Shown: in pieces, positions 42,947-52,328 of the stretch
Position numbering within the stretch: position 1 is the first letter of the stretch
How the letters are laid out: each line of letters begins with the position of its first letter
NCBI RefSeq assembly: GCF_018613415.1
Contig: NZ_JAGGQG010000006.1
Coordinates: 354,201-418,200, forward strand
Source of the DNA: Bacillus sp. ISL-18
GTDB taxonomy: Bacteria; Bacillota; Bacilli; Bacillales; Cytobacillaceae
DNA: 64,000 nucleotides
Direction of reading: 5' to 3'
Notes under the pieces: model-generated
The model's database searches: none
Seen by the model: only the letters and a program-made list of their open reading frames with translations
Told to the model about the DNA's origin: nothing
Translations under genes and position numbers: made by a program

Positions 42947-44356
42947 ATGATTGAGGTGACCGTCGTTTTAGAGAACAAAAGTGGCGAACCCTTATATCTG
43001 CAACTCTACAACTATTTTAAACAGGAAATTCAAAGTGGCAGCATTAAACCAAGGGAAATGCTGCCATCGAAACGAAAACTTTCTCTGCATCTTGGAATTA
43101 GTCAAAATACAGTCGAAACCGCGTATCAACAATTATTGGCAGAAGGGTATGCGGACAGCGTTCCACGAAAGGGAATCTTTGCAAATGAAATAAATTCGGA
43201 TTTGATTCTAAAACCGAGTAAGGACTCATCAAGAAATTTGAAGGTTCTTAATGAGGAAAGTGAGCCGTATATTATTGACTTTAGCCATGGGAAAATTGCG
43301 CTAGAACATTTCCCTTTTACTAGTTGGCGAAGGTTAACCCTTCAAAGCCTCTATGAAGAACAGAGTTCTTTTTTCTTAAATGGTGATATTCAGGGGGAGT
43401 TACCGCTTCGCGAAGAAATAGCGAAATACGTATATCACTCAAGAGGAGTAAAGTGTTCACCGGAACAAATTATTTTGGGGGCAGGAACGCAATATTTAAT
43501 GGGATTAGTAACGATGATGATTGGCAGAGATGCCATTTTTTCAATGGAAGACCCGGGCTATCATCGAACAAGGGAGGCATTTAAAGATCAAGGGGTGAAT
43601 TTAATACCTATCCCACTCGATGAAGACGGGATAAGCATGAAACATTTATATGAGAGTAAGGCGCAAATAACCTATGTCACGCCTTCCCATCAATTTCCAA
43701 TGGGGATGGTCATGCCTATTACAAGAAGAATGGAATTGTTAAAATGGGCGGAGGAAAAGGACAGGTACATCATCGAAGACGATTATGATGGCGAATTCCG
43801 ATATAGAGGAAAACCGATTCCCTCCTTGCAAGGGTTAGACCCGTATGGAAAGGTGATTTATTTAGGAACCTTTTCTAAATCTTTGATTCCCTCAATTCGA
43901 ATTAACTATATGGTGTTACCAATGACATTACTTAAAAAGTATCACGATCACTTTTCCCTTTATAAGCAGACGGTGTCCCGTTTACATCAACACACATTAT
44001 GGAATTTTATGAAAGAAGGACATTGGGAAAGGCATCTAAATAAAATGCGAACGGCTTATCGAAAAAAACAACAAACATTAATCAGCTCCATTAAGAAACA
44101 TTTAGGTGACCATGTCAGAATGATTGGGGATGATTCAGGGCTGCACGTATTAGTAAGTGTTCAAAATCCTATGTCAGAAAAAGAATTAATCGAAAAAGCT
44201 AGAGAGGAAAAAGTAAAAGTCTATCCGACTTCTGTTTATTACCAGGATTTGAACTCAAACAAAGGACCAATGGTTTTATTAGGTTTTGGCGGGCTATCTG
44301 AACATGAAATTGAACAAGGTATTTTATTATTAAAGAGGGCCTGGAACTTATACTAG
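42947..44356 (+). CDS. MocR/PdxR-type GntR regulator with aminotransferase domain
   Basis: This 469-residue protein joins an N-terminal GntR winged helix (residues about 10-80, KPREMLPSKRKLSLHLGISQ and NTVETAYQQLLAEGY) to a PLP-dependent aminotransferase class I/II fold with the lysine in GTFSKSLIPSIR. Such MocR regulators use PLP as effector and control vitamin B6, GABA or taurine genes. The ATG at 42947 follows AAGGAGGA. No obvious target gene is next to it: the flanking genes are a GNAT (divergent) and a deacetylase (convergent). Confidence 0.9.
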   Translation: MIEVTVVLENKSGEPLYLQLYNYFKQEIQSGSIKPREMLPSKRKLSLHLGISQNTVETAYQQLLAEGYADSVPRKGIFANEINSDLILKPSKDSSRNLKVLNEESEPYIIDFSHGKIALEHFPFTSWRRLTLQSLYEEQSSFFLNGDIQGELPLREEIAKYVYHSRGVKCSPEQIILGAGTQYLMGLVTMMIGRDAIFSMEDPGYHRTREAFKDQGVNLIPIPLDEDGISMKHLYESKAQITYVTPSHQFPMGMVMPITRRMELLKWAEEKDRYIIEDDYDGEFRYRGKPIPSLQGLDPYGKVIYLGTFSKSLIPSIRINYMVLPMTLLKKYHDHFSLYKQTVSRLHQHTLWNFMKEGHWERHLNKMRTAYRKKQQTLISSIKKHLGDHVRMIGDDSGLHVLVSVQNPMSEKELIEKAREEKVKVYPTSVYYQDLNSNKGPMVLLGFGGLSEHEIEQGILLLKRAWNLY

Positions 44357-44372
44357 ATTCCAAGCCTTACGA

Positions 44373-45074
44373 TCAATTCATTTCCTGAAGCTCATTTACG
44401 GTAACAAATTTGTAGCCTTTATTTGATAGTGTTTGTAAAATTCCCTTAATGGTTTTTTGTTCTTCACCGGATTTATCATACATCGGGTGAATTAAGATAA
44501 TCGAACCAGGCTTCACCTTTTTATCCACATCATGTATTTTATCCGTTGAGGAAGAATAGTAACTGTCTGGTTCGATACTCCATGTGATTGTATCCCGATC
44601 ATGTTTGTGTAAGTAGTAGGGTAATCCCACAAGTTTTTTACCATTCGGAGGGCGGAAATCAATTTCACCTTGAAAGCCTGCTTGTCGAATTAATTGGTCT
44701 GTTTTTTCAATTTCCTCTTGAATGAAGGATGGGGATTTAAAAACCATTCGCTGATGAGAATAAGAATGATTGCCAATTTGATGTCCTGCTGCAGCGATTC
44801 TTTTTGCTTCAGCTAGATTTTTTTCAATTTCCTGTCCAATTAGAAAAAAAGTTGCTTTTGCGTTGTATGCCTTTAATAGTGGTAGAATGTCTTCTACATT
44901 TTTTGTTGGCCCATCATCAAACGTTAACGCAACGACCTTTTGCTTGGTGCTTACCTGGTAGGTTAGTCCCCCGAACAACTGAATGGTTCTGGAATTCATT
45001 AATTTATAGGTTCCAAATAATAAAAAGATTACAATCAGGACGATTATGCCCATTACTGCTAGTTTCTTTCTCAT
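44373..45074 (-). CDS. Polysaccharide deacetylase (NodB domain)
   Basis: The 233-residue protein has an N-terminal membrane anchor (residues 5-22) and a NodB domain: ALTFDDGPT with D53 and D54, the metal-binding NHSYSH (H103, H107), and the late IILIHP. It should remove acetyl groups from peptidoglycan or another exported polymer on the outer face of the membrane. It follows the lipoprotein gene by 27 bases and is probably cotranscribed with it. Confidence 0.9.
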   Translation of the reverse strand: MRKKLAVMGIIVLIVIFLLFGTYKLMNSRTIQLFGGLTYQVSTKQKVVALTFDDGPTKNVEDILPLLKAYNAKATFFLIGQEIEKNLAEAKRIAAAGHQIGNHSYSHQRMVFKSPSFIQEEIEKTDQLIRQAGFQGEIDFRPPNGKKLVGLPYYLHKHDRDTITWSIEPDSYYSSSTDKIHDVDKKVKPGSIILIHPMYDKSGEEQKTIKGILQTLSNKGYKFVTVNELQEMN

Positions 45075-45101
45075 AGTTCACCGTTTCTTTTTTAAAATAA
45101 T

Positions 45102-45800
45102 TTATTTACGGAAAAAATCTTCAATTTCATTTGCTAGGGTCGCGGTTTCATTGGGAAACCAGTAATAGGTATAGCCATCATACTGCAGGTTTTGCAGGTA
45201 AGCAATTGCTTCTCCTGTATAAAAGACGACCTGGTAAAATAGGGGATCACCCTTTTCTGTGTTCGGCTGGAAGTTTGGGGATTCTTTGCTGTTCTTAAAG
45301 ATCTGAATAAAGTGTGATATTTGCTCGGAATTGTTTAGTTCAGTTAATCGTTCCTTGGTGTTTGACGGTTGGAGTTGGTAGATTTCAATTTTAACCACCT
45401 TGTCGATTGGCATATCTTGAAAACGCCACCGGTATTTTTTGCCCTCTCTAGAATAGTAAACACTGTATCCCTTGATGGAATCTGAAGATTTTAGGGCAAT
45501 AATATCTGATTCTCCTTTAAGTGAATAAATAGGTGTGCCTTTTTCGTGAAAAGCAGCATCACCATCTTTCGTTTTATATTCTGGATCGGAAACATGGTCG
45601 GCTACCTGAAACTTTACCTCACCGATTTTCTTGTCAAGAAAACTTTCATCTGCTAACACCCCGTTAAATATCCCATCATACTCCACTCCGTTCCACTTCA
45701 CAAAGTCCACCCAGTCAATAGCGATATCTTGGTAGAGAGAGGAGCGGCAGCCTGTTAAGATCAACATTAACAGTAGACAAACACTTAGCATTTTTCTCAC
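45102..45800 (-). CDS. Lipoprotein, function unknown
   Basis: This 232-residue protein starts at GTG behind AGAGGTGAT and has a lipoprotein signal with lipobox LTGC (C18). The mature part is mixed alpha/beta with several aromatic strands (VEYDGIFNGVLADESF, YYWFPNETATLANE). I do not recognise a family. It precedes the deacetylase gene, so both may act at the cell surface on the same polymer. Confidence 0.75.
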   Translation of the reverse strand: MRKMLSVCLLLMLILTGCRSSLYQDIAIDWVDFVKWNGVEYDGIFNGVLADESFLDKKIGEVKFQVADHVSDPEYKTKDGDAAFHEKGTPIYSLKGESDIIALKSSDSIKGYSVYYSREGKKYRWRFQDMPIDKVVKIEIYQLQPSNTKERLTELNNSEQISHFIQIFKNSKESPNFQPNTEKGDPLFYQVVFYTGEAIAYLQNLQYDGYTYYWFPNETATLANEIEDFFRK

Positions 45801-45891
45801 TTTATCACCTCTTATCTTTATAGACGAATTTTATAAGTTTTCGTTCCCTTTTCGAAGCAATCATTACTCAATCAAAGTTAATTTTTACATG

Positions 45892-45961
45892 ACCCAATTG
45901 GGTAGCCTAGTAGTAGTTGGTGAGGAACTTGTCCTTTTTCTTAATAATGGATTAATAATCC
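45892..45961 (+). repeat. two palindromes upstream of the DedA-PAP2 gene
   Basis: ACCCAATTGGGT (45892-45903) is a perfect 12-base palindrome and GGATTA-A-TAATCC (45949-45961) is a perfect inverted repeat. Both lie between the divergent lipoprotein and DedA-PAP2 genes and could be operators. No sigma-A promoter is clear. The rest of 45801-46067 shows nothing. Confidence 0.4.
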
Positions 45962-46067
45962 GTTAAAATCCGAAATATATTCCTTTTCCGTGATACATTG
46001 TTTAAGAGAAACAAGGGAGGGTAAGTAAATTATTATTAGCCCTTTTTGATACTTTGGAGGCATTTAG

Positions 46068-47342
46068 ATGTCATACTTAATCACATTATTTGAACAACAC
46101 AGTTATTTGATCTTATTTTTGGGGATTTTTTTAGAGCTGATGGCATTTCCTATATCCGGTGAATTTTTAATGAGCTATGCAGGCTATTTTGTCTATCAAG
46201 GAAAAATGAATTATCTTTTGGCCCTTCTGACCGTCCTGTTTTCAGGCGGAGTTGGGATTACTGCTACTTATTGGATTGGACGGGCAGGAGGATATAAGCT
46301 TATTGAAAAATACGGCAAGTATATTCATCTTGGTCCAGAGAGGTATCAAAAAACAGCTGCCTGGTTCGAGCGGTCAGGAAGTAAATTATTGATTTTTGCT
46401 TATTTCATTCCAGGCATCAGGCATTTTACTGGGTATATTTCTGGGATTTCGCGAATGCCCTTTCGGAAATTTATTATTCCAGCCTATATGGGTTCGTTTT
46501 TATGGGGATTATGTTTTATCACGTTAGGAACTGTGTTGGGACCACGCTGGGAGGTTTTTCACCAAGCGGCAAGAAAGTATTTTATTATTTTTATCATTGT
46601 TTTTGCAATAGTGATGGCAGGGTTTCTCGCTTTCCGATTTTATAAAAATAGCATTAAAGAATTCTTTATTCACTTTTTAACTAGTTTAGTGCATCGCCTG
46701 AAGACCATTAGAAACACAGAGATTTTTCTCATTTTCCTCACGATCGCCTTAATTGGGTTGGTCGTCCTCATGCTGGGGATGGCGCAAGACTATTTATATG
46801 ATGAGTTTACACCGTTCAATGAACTGGCTGAATATCTGGTTCATACCTCTGTTTATAGTGGATGGCTCAAGGGATTTTTAGTTTTTCAATCACCGTATGC
46901 AGTAGGAGTCATGATAGCCGCTGCTATTTTCCGTATCTGGCAGAGAGACAAGAATAGGGTGCTAGAATACCTTCTTCTGATTGTTTCGATTTTAGGAGTG
47001 AGGATCTTTCATGAAACCATCATGCGAATTTTTTCGAAGCTGGAAATAACAGGGTTTGTAGGGAAATTCCATTCGGCAAATTTTCCAGATATTAATGCTG
47101 CTCTATTAATCGTATTGTATGGTACTACTATATTTTTATTGGTCCGTCATTCAAAAAAGAATTACTTTCCTATCAGTATTTCGATTATCGGAGTCATCTT
47201 ATTAATTGGTACCGCTGGGGCCAATCTTGAAACGACCCATGTCCTTCCGAGTGATATCATTGGGGGATATGTCTATGGCGGAGTCTGGATGTTTTTTAAC
47301 TTTTTGTTATTTGAAATGTTTCGGCTTATGGTTGAAAGGTAA
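46068..47342 (+). CDS. DedA (VTT) membrane protein fused to a degenerate PAP2 domain
   Basis: The 424-residue protein begins with a complete DedA/SNARE-associated domain (about 1-190): ELMAFPISGEFLMSYAGYF, then FIPGIRHFTGYISGISRMP. The rest (about 215-424) has six hydrophobic segments arranged like a PAP2 phosphatase, including an aligned LPSDIIGGY near the end. The PAP2 catalytic residues are changed: the PSGH histidine aligns with asparagine in FPDINA, and the SRX5H arginine and histidine align with N and V in ANLETTHV. DedA proteins flip lipids such as undecaprenyl phosphate; the second half looks like a non-catalytic partner. The ATG follows GGAGGCATT. Confidence 0.8.
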   Translation: MSYLITLFEQHSYLILFLGIFLELMAFPISGEFLMSYAGYFVYQGKMNYLLALLTVLFSGGVGITATYWIGRAGGYKLIEKYGKYIHLGPERYQKTAAWFERSGSKLLIFAYFIPGIRHFTGYISGISRMPFRKFIIPAYMGSFLWGLCFITLGTVLGPRWEVFHQAARKYFIIFIIVFAIVMAGFLAFRFYKNSIKEFFIHFLTSLVHRLKTIRNTEIFLIFLTIALIGLVVLMLGMAQDYLYDEFTPFNELAEYLVHTSVYSGWLKGFLVFQSPYAVGVMIAAAIFRIWQRDKNRVLEYLLLIVSILGVRIFHETIMRIFSKLEITGFVGKFHSANFPDINAALLIVLYGTTIFLLVRHSKKNYFPISISIIGVILLIGTAGANLETTHVLPSDIIGGYVYGGVWMFFNFLLFEMFRLMVER

Positions 47343-47363
47343 CCAAATAGTATTATTTGTCTC

Positions 47364-47396
47364 AAAAATCTCCGCCTCGAAGGTGGAGATTTTTCC
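47364..47396 (+). terminator. terminator after the DedA-PAP2 gene
   Basis: AAAAATCTCCGCC pairs with GGTGGAGATTTTT with one mismatch; T-rich after. Confidence 0.85.
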
Positions 47397-47582
47397 TTTC
47401 ATTTTGTCATCTCCTGATTGAAGAGATGAAATCGTTATCAATGCATTAGATACAGGATTTCTTGAAGCATTAGAGTTTTAAAGCAATAAAATAGCGTGAT
47501 AGAAAACCTTCCAAACTTATGTAATTAAAGCTCCCATCATGATATAAAATACACATGCAACAGTTTAGGGAGGGAATTACAC

Positions 47583-49991
47583 TTGATTAAACAAAAACTA
47601 ATACTTGTAGGAAATGGTATGGCAGGGGTTCGTGCCATTGAAGAAGTGCTGAAACTTAACCGGGAAGATTTTGAAATTACGATTTTTGGAAGTGAACCAT
47701 ATCCAAACTATAACCGAATTCAGTTATCAACGGTTTTACAAGGAGGTACTTCCGTTAAGGATATCACCTTAAATGACAATCAGTGGTATGAGGACAACGG
47801 AATCACTCTTTTTATCGGGGAAACTGTTGTTTCCATTGATAAGGAAAGACAAGTGGTTATGACTGATAAAGGAAGAGTCGAACCGTATGACAAATTGATC
47901 ATAGCAACCGGATCGAATCCGTTCATGCTGCCGTTACCAGGGGCAGATAAAGAAGGCGTGACAGCTTTCCGGAATATCAAAGACTGTGAAAAAATGATTG
48001 AATATTCAAAACAATATAAAAAGGCTGCCGTTATTGGTGGAGGACTACTTGGACTTGAAGCCGCTCGTGGATTATTAAATCTAGGGATGGAAGTCGACGT
48101 CATTCACATCTTCGACTACTTGATGGAACGACAATTAGACCGTTCCGCCGGGAAACTTTTACAAAAGGAACTAGAAAAACAGGGAATGAATTTTCTACTA
48201 GAAAAACATACCGCTGAGATTCTCGGTAAGAAACAGGTAACAGGCGTAAAATTTAAAGATGGCAGTAAGATTAAAGCCGATTTGGTTGTCATGGCGGTTG
48301 GAATTAAGCCTAATATTGAATTAGCTCAAAAAGCCGGTATATCTGTTAACCGCGGAATAATCGTGAATGATTATTTAGAAACGGATACTCCTGATATTTA
48401 TGCAGTCGGGGAATGTGCAGAGCATCGCGGTACGGCCTACGGCTTAGTAGCACCTCTTTATCAGCAGGCCCAAGTGTTAGCAAAGCGGATCTGTGGAATA
48501 GAGGAGGAAGGTTATCAGGGTTCCGTCCTTTCAACTCAGCTAAAAGTATCCGGTGTTGAGGTATTCTCATCTGGAAAAATCAATGAGGATGAGGATACAA
48601 AGGTATATAAAATGTACGATGATTGGAGCGGGGTTTATAAAAAAGTTCTAATTGAGGATGGGAAAATCGCTGGCGCTGTACTGTTTGGCGATACCAAGGA
48701 TGGGAATCAACTCTTAGGTCTCATTAAAAAAGGTGCAAGTATCGAGGAGTATTTAGAGAGCTCAAAAAGTCAATCGTCAGAGGTTAGTCTTGTTGCCGAG
48801 ATGGCCGATGAAGAAATCATTTGCGGCTGTAATGGTGTCAGCAAAGGTACCATTATGGAAGCGATTCGAACTCAAGGTTTAACTTCGGTTGACCAAGTAA
48901 AGGGCTGCACCAATGCTTCCCGTTCATGCGGCGGTTGTAAATCATTAGTGGCCGATTTGTTAGCCTGTACACTAGGTGACCAATTTAAAGCGGATGAAAA
49001 AGAAGCGATTTGCAGCTGTACAACATTATCCCGCGATGAAATTGTGGAGGAAATTCGTGCGAAGCGCTTGACACATATCCGTGAAGTGATGAATGTCTTA
49101 GGTTGGAAAGCAGATGGATGTTCCAAGTGTAAGCCGGCGCTCAATTACTATCTGGGAATGATTTATCCAACAGAGTATCAGGATGAGAAAGAAGCCCGGT
49201 TCGTAAATGAAAGACTGCATGCCAATATCCAAAAGGATGGCACTTACTCTGTTGTACCGAGAATGTATGGTGGAGTAACGACGTCTGAAGACTTACGAAA
49301 AATTGCGGACGTTGCCGATAAATACCAAGTTGGCACCATCAAGGTGACGGGCGGTCAGCGAATTGATTTACTCGGTGTGAAAAAAGAGGATTTACCGAAG
49401 ATATGGGCAGAACTTGATATGCCATCTGGAGCGGCTTATGCTAAAGGGCTTCGAACTGTAAAAACTTGTGTTGGTGAAAGTTACTGCCGCTTTGGTACAC
49501 AAGATTCGATTGGTTTAGGAATCCGATTGGAAAAGAAATTCGAAGGCTTAAACACTCCTCATAAAGTGAAAATGGCGGTCTCCGCTTGTCCAAGGAACTG
49601 TGCCGAAAGCGGGATTAAAGACGTTGGCGTTGTTGGTACGGATGGGGCATGGGAAATGTATGTAGGTGGAAATGGCGGTACCCATCTTCGTGCAGCTGAT
49701 TTGTTGTTCAAGTTCAAAACGGATGATGAGCTTGTCGAAATGATCGGGGCATACCTCCAGTATTATCGTGAAACAGCTAATTATTTAGAAAGAACTTCTG
49801 CCTGGGTGGACCGACTAGGACTTGATCATATAAGGGAAGTCCTTTCGGATGCTGAAACGGTAAAAATGTTGAACTTCCGTATTGATGAGGCACTTTCGAT
49901 TGTTCAAGACCCATGGAAAGAAGCCATTGAGAATAAAACACTTTTAAGAGACCTTTATGAGACGGTAAAAATTCCAACAGGTGTTAAATAG
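47583..49991 (+). CDS. nirB: Nitrite reductase (NADH) large subunit
   Basis: The 802-residue protein reduces nitrite to ammonia with NADH. Domains in order: FAD/NAD-binding oxidoreductase (GNGMAGVRAIEE at the start, VIGGGLLGLEAARG), a BFD-like [2Fe-2S] domain with C414, C416, C449 and C452, a second BFD-like repeat (ICSCTTLSRDEI and CSKCKP), and the siroheme/[4Fe-4S] domain with C629, C635, C669 and C673 (CX5C and CX3C). The start is TTG behind AGGGAGGG. It heads a four-gene operon with nirD, a nitrite channel and siroheme synthesis. I see no clear FNR or NsrR box upstream. Confidence 0.95.
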   Translation: MIKQKLILVGNGMAGVRAIEEVLKLNREDFEITIFGSEPYPNYNRIQLSTVLQGGTSVKDITLNDNQWYEDNGITLFIGETVVSIDKERQVVMTDKGRVEPYDKLIIATGSNPFMLPLPGADKEGVTAFRNIKDCEKMIEYSKQYKKAAVIGGGLLGLEAARGLLNLGMEVDVIHIFDYLMERQLDRSAGKLLQKELEKQGMNFLLEKHTAEILGKKQVTGVKFKDGSKIKADLVVMAVGIKPNIELAQKAGISVNRGIIVNDYLETDTPDIYAVGECAEHRGTAYGLVAPLYQQAQVLAKRICGIEEEGYQGSVLSTQLKVSGVEVFSSGKINEDEDTKVYKMYDDWSGVYKKVLIEDGKIAGAVLFGDTKDGNQLLGLIKKGASIEEYLESSKSQSSEVSLVAEMADEEIICGCNGVSKGTIMEAIRTQGLTSVDQVKGCTNASRSCGGCKSLVADLLACTLGDQFKADEKEAICSCTTLSRDEIVEEIRAKRLTHIREVMNVLGWKADGCSKCKPALNYYLGMIYPTEYQDEKEARFVNERLHANIQKDGTYSVVPRMYGGVTTSEDLRKIADVADKYQVGTIKVTGGQRIDLLGVKKEDLPKIWAELDMPSGAAYAKGLRTVKTCVGESYCRFGTQDSIGLGIRLEKKFEGLNTPHKVKMAVSACPRNCAESGIKDVGVVGTDGAWEMYVGGNGGTHLRAADLLFKFKTDDELVEMIGAYLQYYRETANYLERTSAWVDRLGLDHIREVLSDAETVKMLNFRIDEALSIVQDPWKEAIENKTLLRDLYETVKIPTGVK

Positions 49992-50008
49992 AAGGGGAGT
50001 TGCATTTT

Positions 50009-50338
50009 ATGGAAGAGACAATTAGACGCGTTTTTATAGGAAGTACAGAAGATATGCCGAGAAAATTAGGAAAAACAACCGTTATTGGAAATATGGAAAT
50101 TGCTGTTTTTCGATTAGAGGATGGAGACATTCGCGCCATTGAAAACCGATGCCCTCATAAAGGGGGCGTCCTTGCGGAGGGGATCGTCAGCGGAGAGTTT
50201 GTATTTTGTCCCATGCATGATTGGAAAATTTGCGTAACCGACGGGAAAGTTCAAGCACCTGATATAGGATGTGTCAAATTCTTCCCTGTAGAGGTTATTG
50301 AAGATCAAGTGTTTATTTTAGTAGATGAAGAGAAGTAA
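50009..50338 (+). CDS. nirD: Nitrite reductase small subunit
   Basis: This 109-residue Rieske-like subunit of the NADH nitrite reductase has C48-x-H50 and C67-x2-H70 (ENRCPHKGG and FVFCPMHDW), so it can hold a [2Fe-2S] cluster. A TTG nine bases earlier lies too close to the AAGGGGAG site, so I take the ATG at 50009. It is 17 bases after nirB. Confidence 0.93.
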   Translation: MEETIRRVFIGSTEDMPRKLGKTTVIGNMEIAVFRLEDGDIRAIENRCPHKGGVLAEGIVSGEFVFCPMHDWKICVTDGKVQAPDIGCVKFFPVEVIEDQVFILVDEEK

Positions 50339-50370
50339 ATACTCTTTGTATTGTAAAAGGAGTGAAGCTG

Positions 50371-51213
50371 TTGTCATTAGTTAGTCCTAATCAAGTAATT
50401 GAAAGTATGATTCAGTCTGGGGAAGCCAAAGCAAAATTACCTGTTAGTGATTTATTAATCCGAGGAGCACTTTCTGGTGCTCTGCTTGGATTCGGTACCA
50501 CATTAGCCTTTACAGCCGAAGTGCAGACAGGAATGGGGATTGTTGGGGCAGTGCTATTTCCAGCGGCCTTTGTGATTATCATTCTACTCGGGCTAGAATT
50601 GGTCACCGGAAGTTTTGCGCTCCTTCCTGTGGCTGTCTTGGGGAAAAAGGCTACTGTCGGTCAGATGATAAAGAATTGGTTATGGGTGATTGTTGGACAT
50701 ATTTTAGGAAGTATTATCTACGCACTTTTATATATCATTGCTATTACTCAACTCGGGCATGTAAATAACAACCCAGTCGCAGCGAAAATCATTGCTGTAG
50801 CGGAAACCAAAACATTGGGTTACAAGAACCTCGGCACAGACGGATTAATTGTAGTTTTTGTAAAAGCAATGTTATGTAATTGGATGGTTACTCTGGGGGC
50901 AGTGATGGCCATGACCACTAAGTCAGTGGGTGGAAAAATTGCCGCCATGTGGCTGCCAATCTTAATCTTTTTTGCACAAGGGTTTGAACACGCGGTTGTC
51001 AATATGTTTGTTATTCCAGCCGGTATGATGCTTGGTGCACACGTGACATTAGCTGATTGGCTGTTATGGAATCAACTTCCAGTAACAGTTGGAAATCTCG
51101 TTGGAGGATTTCTATTTACAGGTTTAGCCTTATACTTATCACATAGAAAAACAGCGTCAAAGATGATTTTGGAAGTGCCAAAAACAACTAAAACAGCAGC
51201 AAGTCGGAAATAG
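50371..51213 (+). CDS. Formate/nitrite transporter family protein (NirC-like)
   Basis: The 280-residue membrane protein has six hydrophobic segments and the FNT motifs GALLGFGTTLAF, GLELVTGSF, CNWMVTLGAVMA and GFEHAVVNMF. It should carry nitrite across the membrane for NirBD. A GTG at 50362 overlaps the ribosome binding site AAAGGAG, so the TTG at 50371 is the better start. It lies between nirD and sumT in the same direction. Confidence 0.9.
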   Translation: MSLVSPNQVIESMIQSGEAKAKLPVSDLLIRGALSGALLGFGTTLAFTAEVQTGMGIVGAVLFPAAFVIIILLGLELVTGSFALLPVAVLGKKATVGQMIKNWLWVIVGHILGSIIYALLYIIAITQLGHVNNNPVAAKIIAVAETKTLGYKNLGTDGLIVVFVKAMLCNWMVTLGAVMAMTTKSVGGKIAAMWLPILIFFAQGFEHAVVNMFVIPAGMMLGAHVTLADWLLWNQLPVTVGNLVGGFLFTGLALYLSHRKTASKMILEVPKTTKTAASRK

Positions 51214-51228
51214 TAAGGGGGCGGTTTT

Positions 51229-52017
51229 ATGGGGAAGGCCTATATCGTTGGAGCAGGTCCTGGTGACCCGGAATTAATTACGGTAAAAGCATTAAAATGC
51301 ATCCAAATGGCAGATGTCATTCTTTATGATCGTCTGGTGAACCGTGATTTGCTAAGGGAAGCAAAACGAGATTGTGAGATTATCTTTTGTGGGAAACAAC
51401 CGACACAACATACAATGAAACAGGAAATAATTAATGATCTATTAGTTCAATTTACAAGCCAGGGAAAAACAGTTGTTCGCTTGAAAGGCGGAGACCCATT
51501 TGTATTTGGCCGGGGTGGCGAAGAGGCCGCAGCTTTAGCGGAAAATGGGTTACAGTTTGAAGTGGTTCCCGGTATTACGTCTGGGATAGCGGCACCTGCG
51601 TATGCGGGAATTCCGATTACACACCGGGAATATGGCAATTCATTTGCTGTTGTAACAGGCCATTGCGCCAAAGGTAAACCTACCGACATTGATTGGAAAA
51701 GCTTGGGGAAAGCCGTTGATACGATTGCGATCTATATGGGGATTGGCAACCTTTCATATATTTGTCAGCAGCTGATTAGCCACGGAAAAACAGAACATAC
51801 ACCTGTGGCGGTAATTGAGCAGGGGACATGGGCAGAGCAGCGAACGGTTACAGGAACCTTGAGTTCTATTGGCGATGTTGTTGAAAAAGAAGGCGTGCAG
51901 AACCCGGCCATGATTGTGGTAGGTGAAGTGGTTCGGTTTCGTGAAAAATTGCTTTCGTTACAGTGCAAGGCTTCGGTACCTAATATTGTAACAAGTGAAG
52001 AAGTAATGGCAATGTAA
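51229..52017 (+). CDS. sumT: Uroporphyrinogen-III C-methyltransferase
   Basis: The 262-residue enzyme methylates uroporphyrinogen III twice with S-adenosylmethionine to give precorrin-2, the first step to siroheme, the cofactor of NirB. It has VGAGPGDPELITVKALK, YDRLVN, VVRLKGGDPFVFGRGGEE (18 residues) and PGITSGIAAPAYAGIPITHR in order. The dehydrogenase/ferrochelatase steps must be encoded elsewhere. It is the last gene of the nir operon. Confidence 0.93.
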   Translation: MGKAYIVGAGPGDPELITVKALKCIQMADVILYDRLVNRDLLREAKRDCEIIFCGKQPTQHTMKQEIINDLLVQFTSQGKTVVRLKGGDPFVFGRGGEEAAALAENGLQFEVVPGITSGIAAPAYAGIPITHREYGNSFAVVTGHCAKGKPTDIDWKSLGKAVDTIAIYMGIGNLSYICQQLISHGKTEHTPVAVIEQGTWAEQRTVTGTLSSIGDVVEKEGVQNPAMIVVGEVVRFREKLLSLQCKASVPNIVTSEEVMAM

Positions 52018-52030
52018 TAGGTAGTAGAGT

Positions 52031-52064
52031 AGAGGAGAAATCAAAAATTTTCTCCTCTTTCTTG
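52031..52064 (+). terminator. terminator after the nir operon
   Basis: AGAGGAGAAA pairs perfectly with TTTCTCCTCT, then TTCTTG. Confidence 0.8.
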
Positions 52065-52328
52065 TTATGTAAATCATACTTTTTGAATTTTGGTTAATTT
52101 AACAGACACTGGAAATAACTTATGTTGACAGTAAAAACAAAACAATTTACATATGTTATTTTAGTATCTTTTAATAGATTCAAGCAATCGATGGTCATAT
52201 CTTCGCTTCCTTTTCCTAATATGGTGTTGGTGAGTTTTTTGTATTTTAAGAAAAATCGGTTAATGAATCTATAAATCTGCTAACAAATAAGTTACTATAA
52301 TAGTAAAAGTGTGCAAAGGAGAATTCGC
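52065..52328 (+). other. intergenic region upstream of the serine hydrolase
   Basis: AT-rich sequence with a TATAAT box at 52296-52301 about 28 bases before the next start and no good -35. The ribosome binding site AAAGGAG decides the ATG at 52329. I see no RNA structure or coding signal here. Confidence 0.5.

Noticed and set aside
47425..47481. Short open stretch that translates as a plausible C-terminal peptide (INALDTGFLEALEF)
   Set aside because: It is closed by a TGA two codons upstream, has no start and no ribosome binding site, and I cannot link it to a family. Too short to call a gene remnant.
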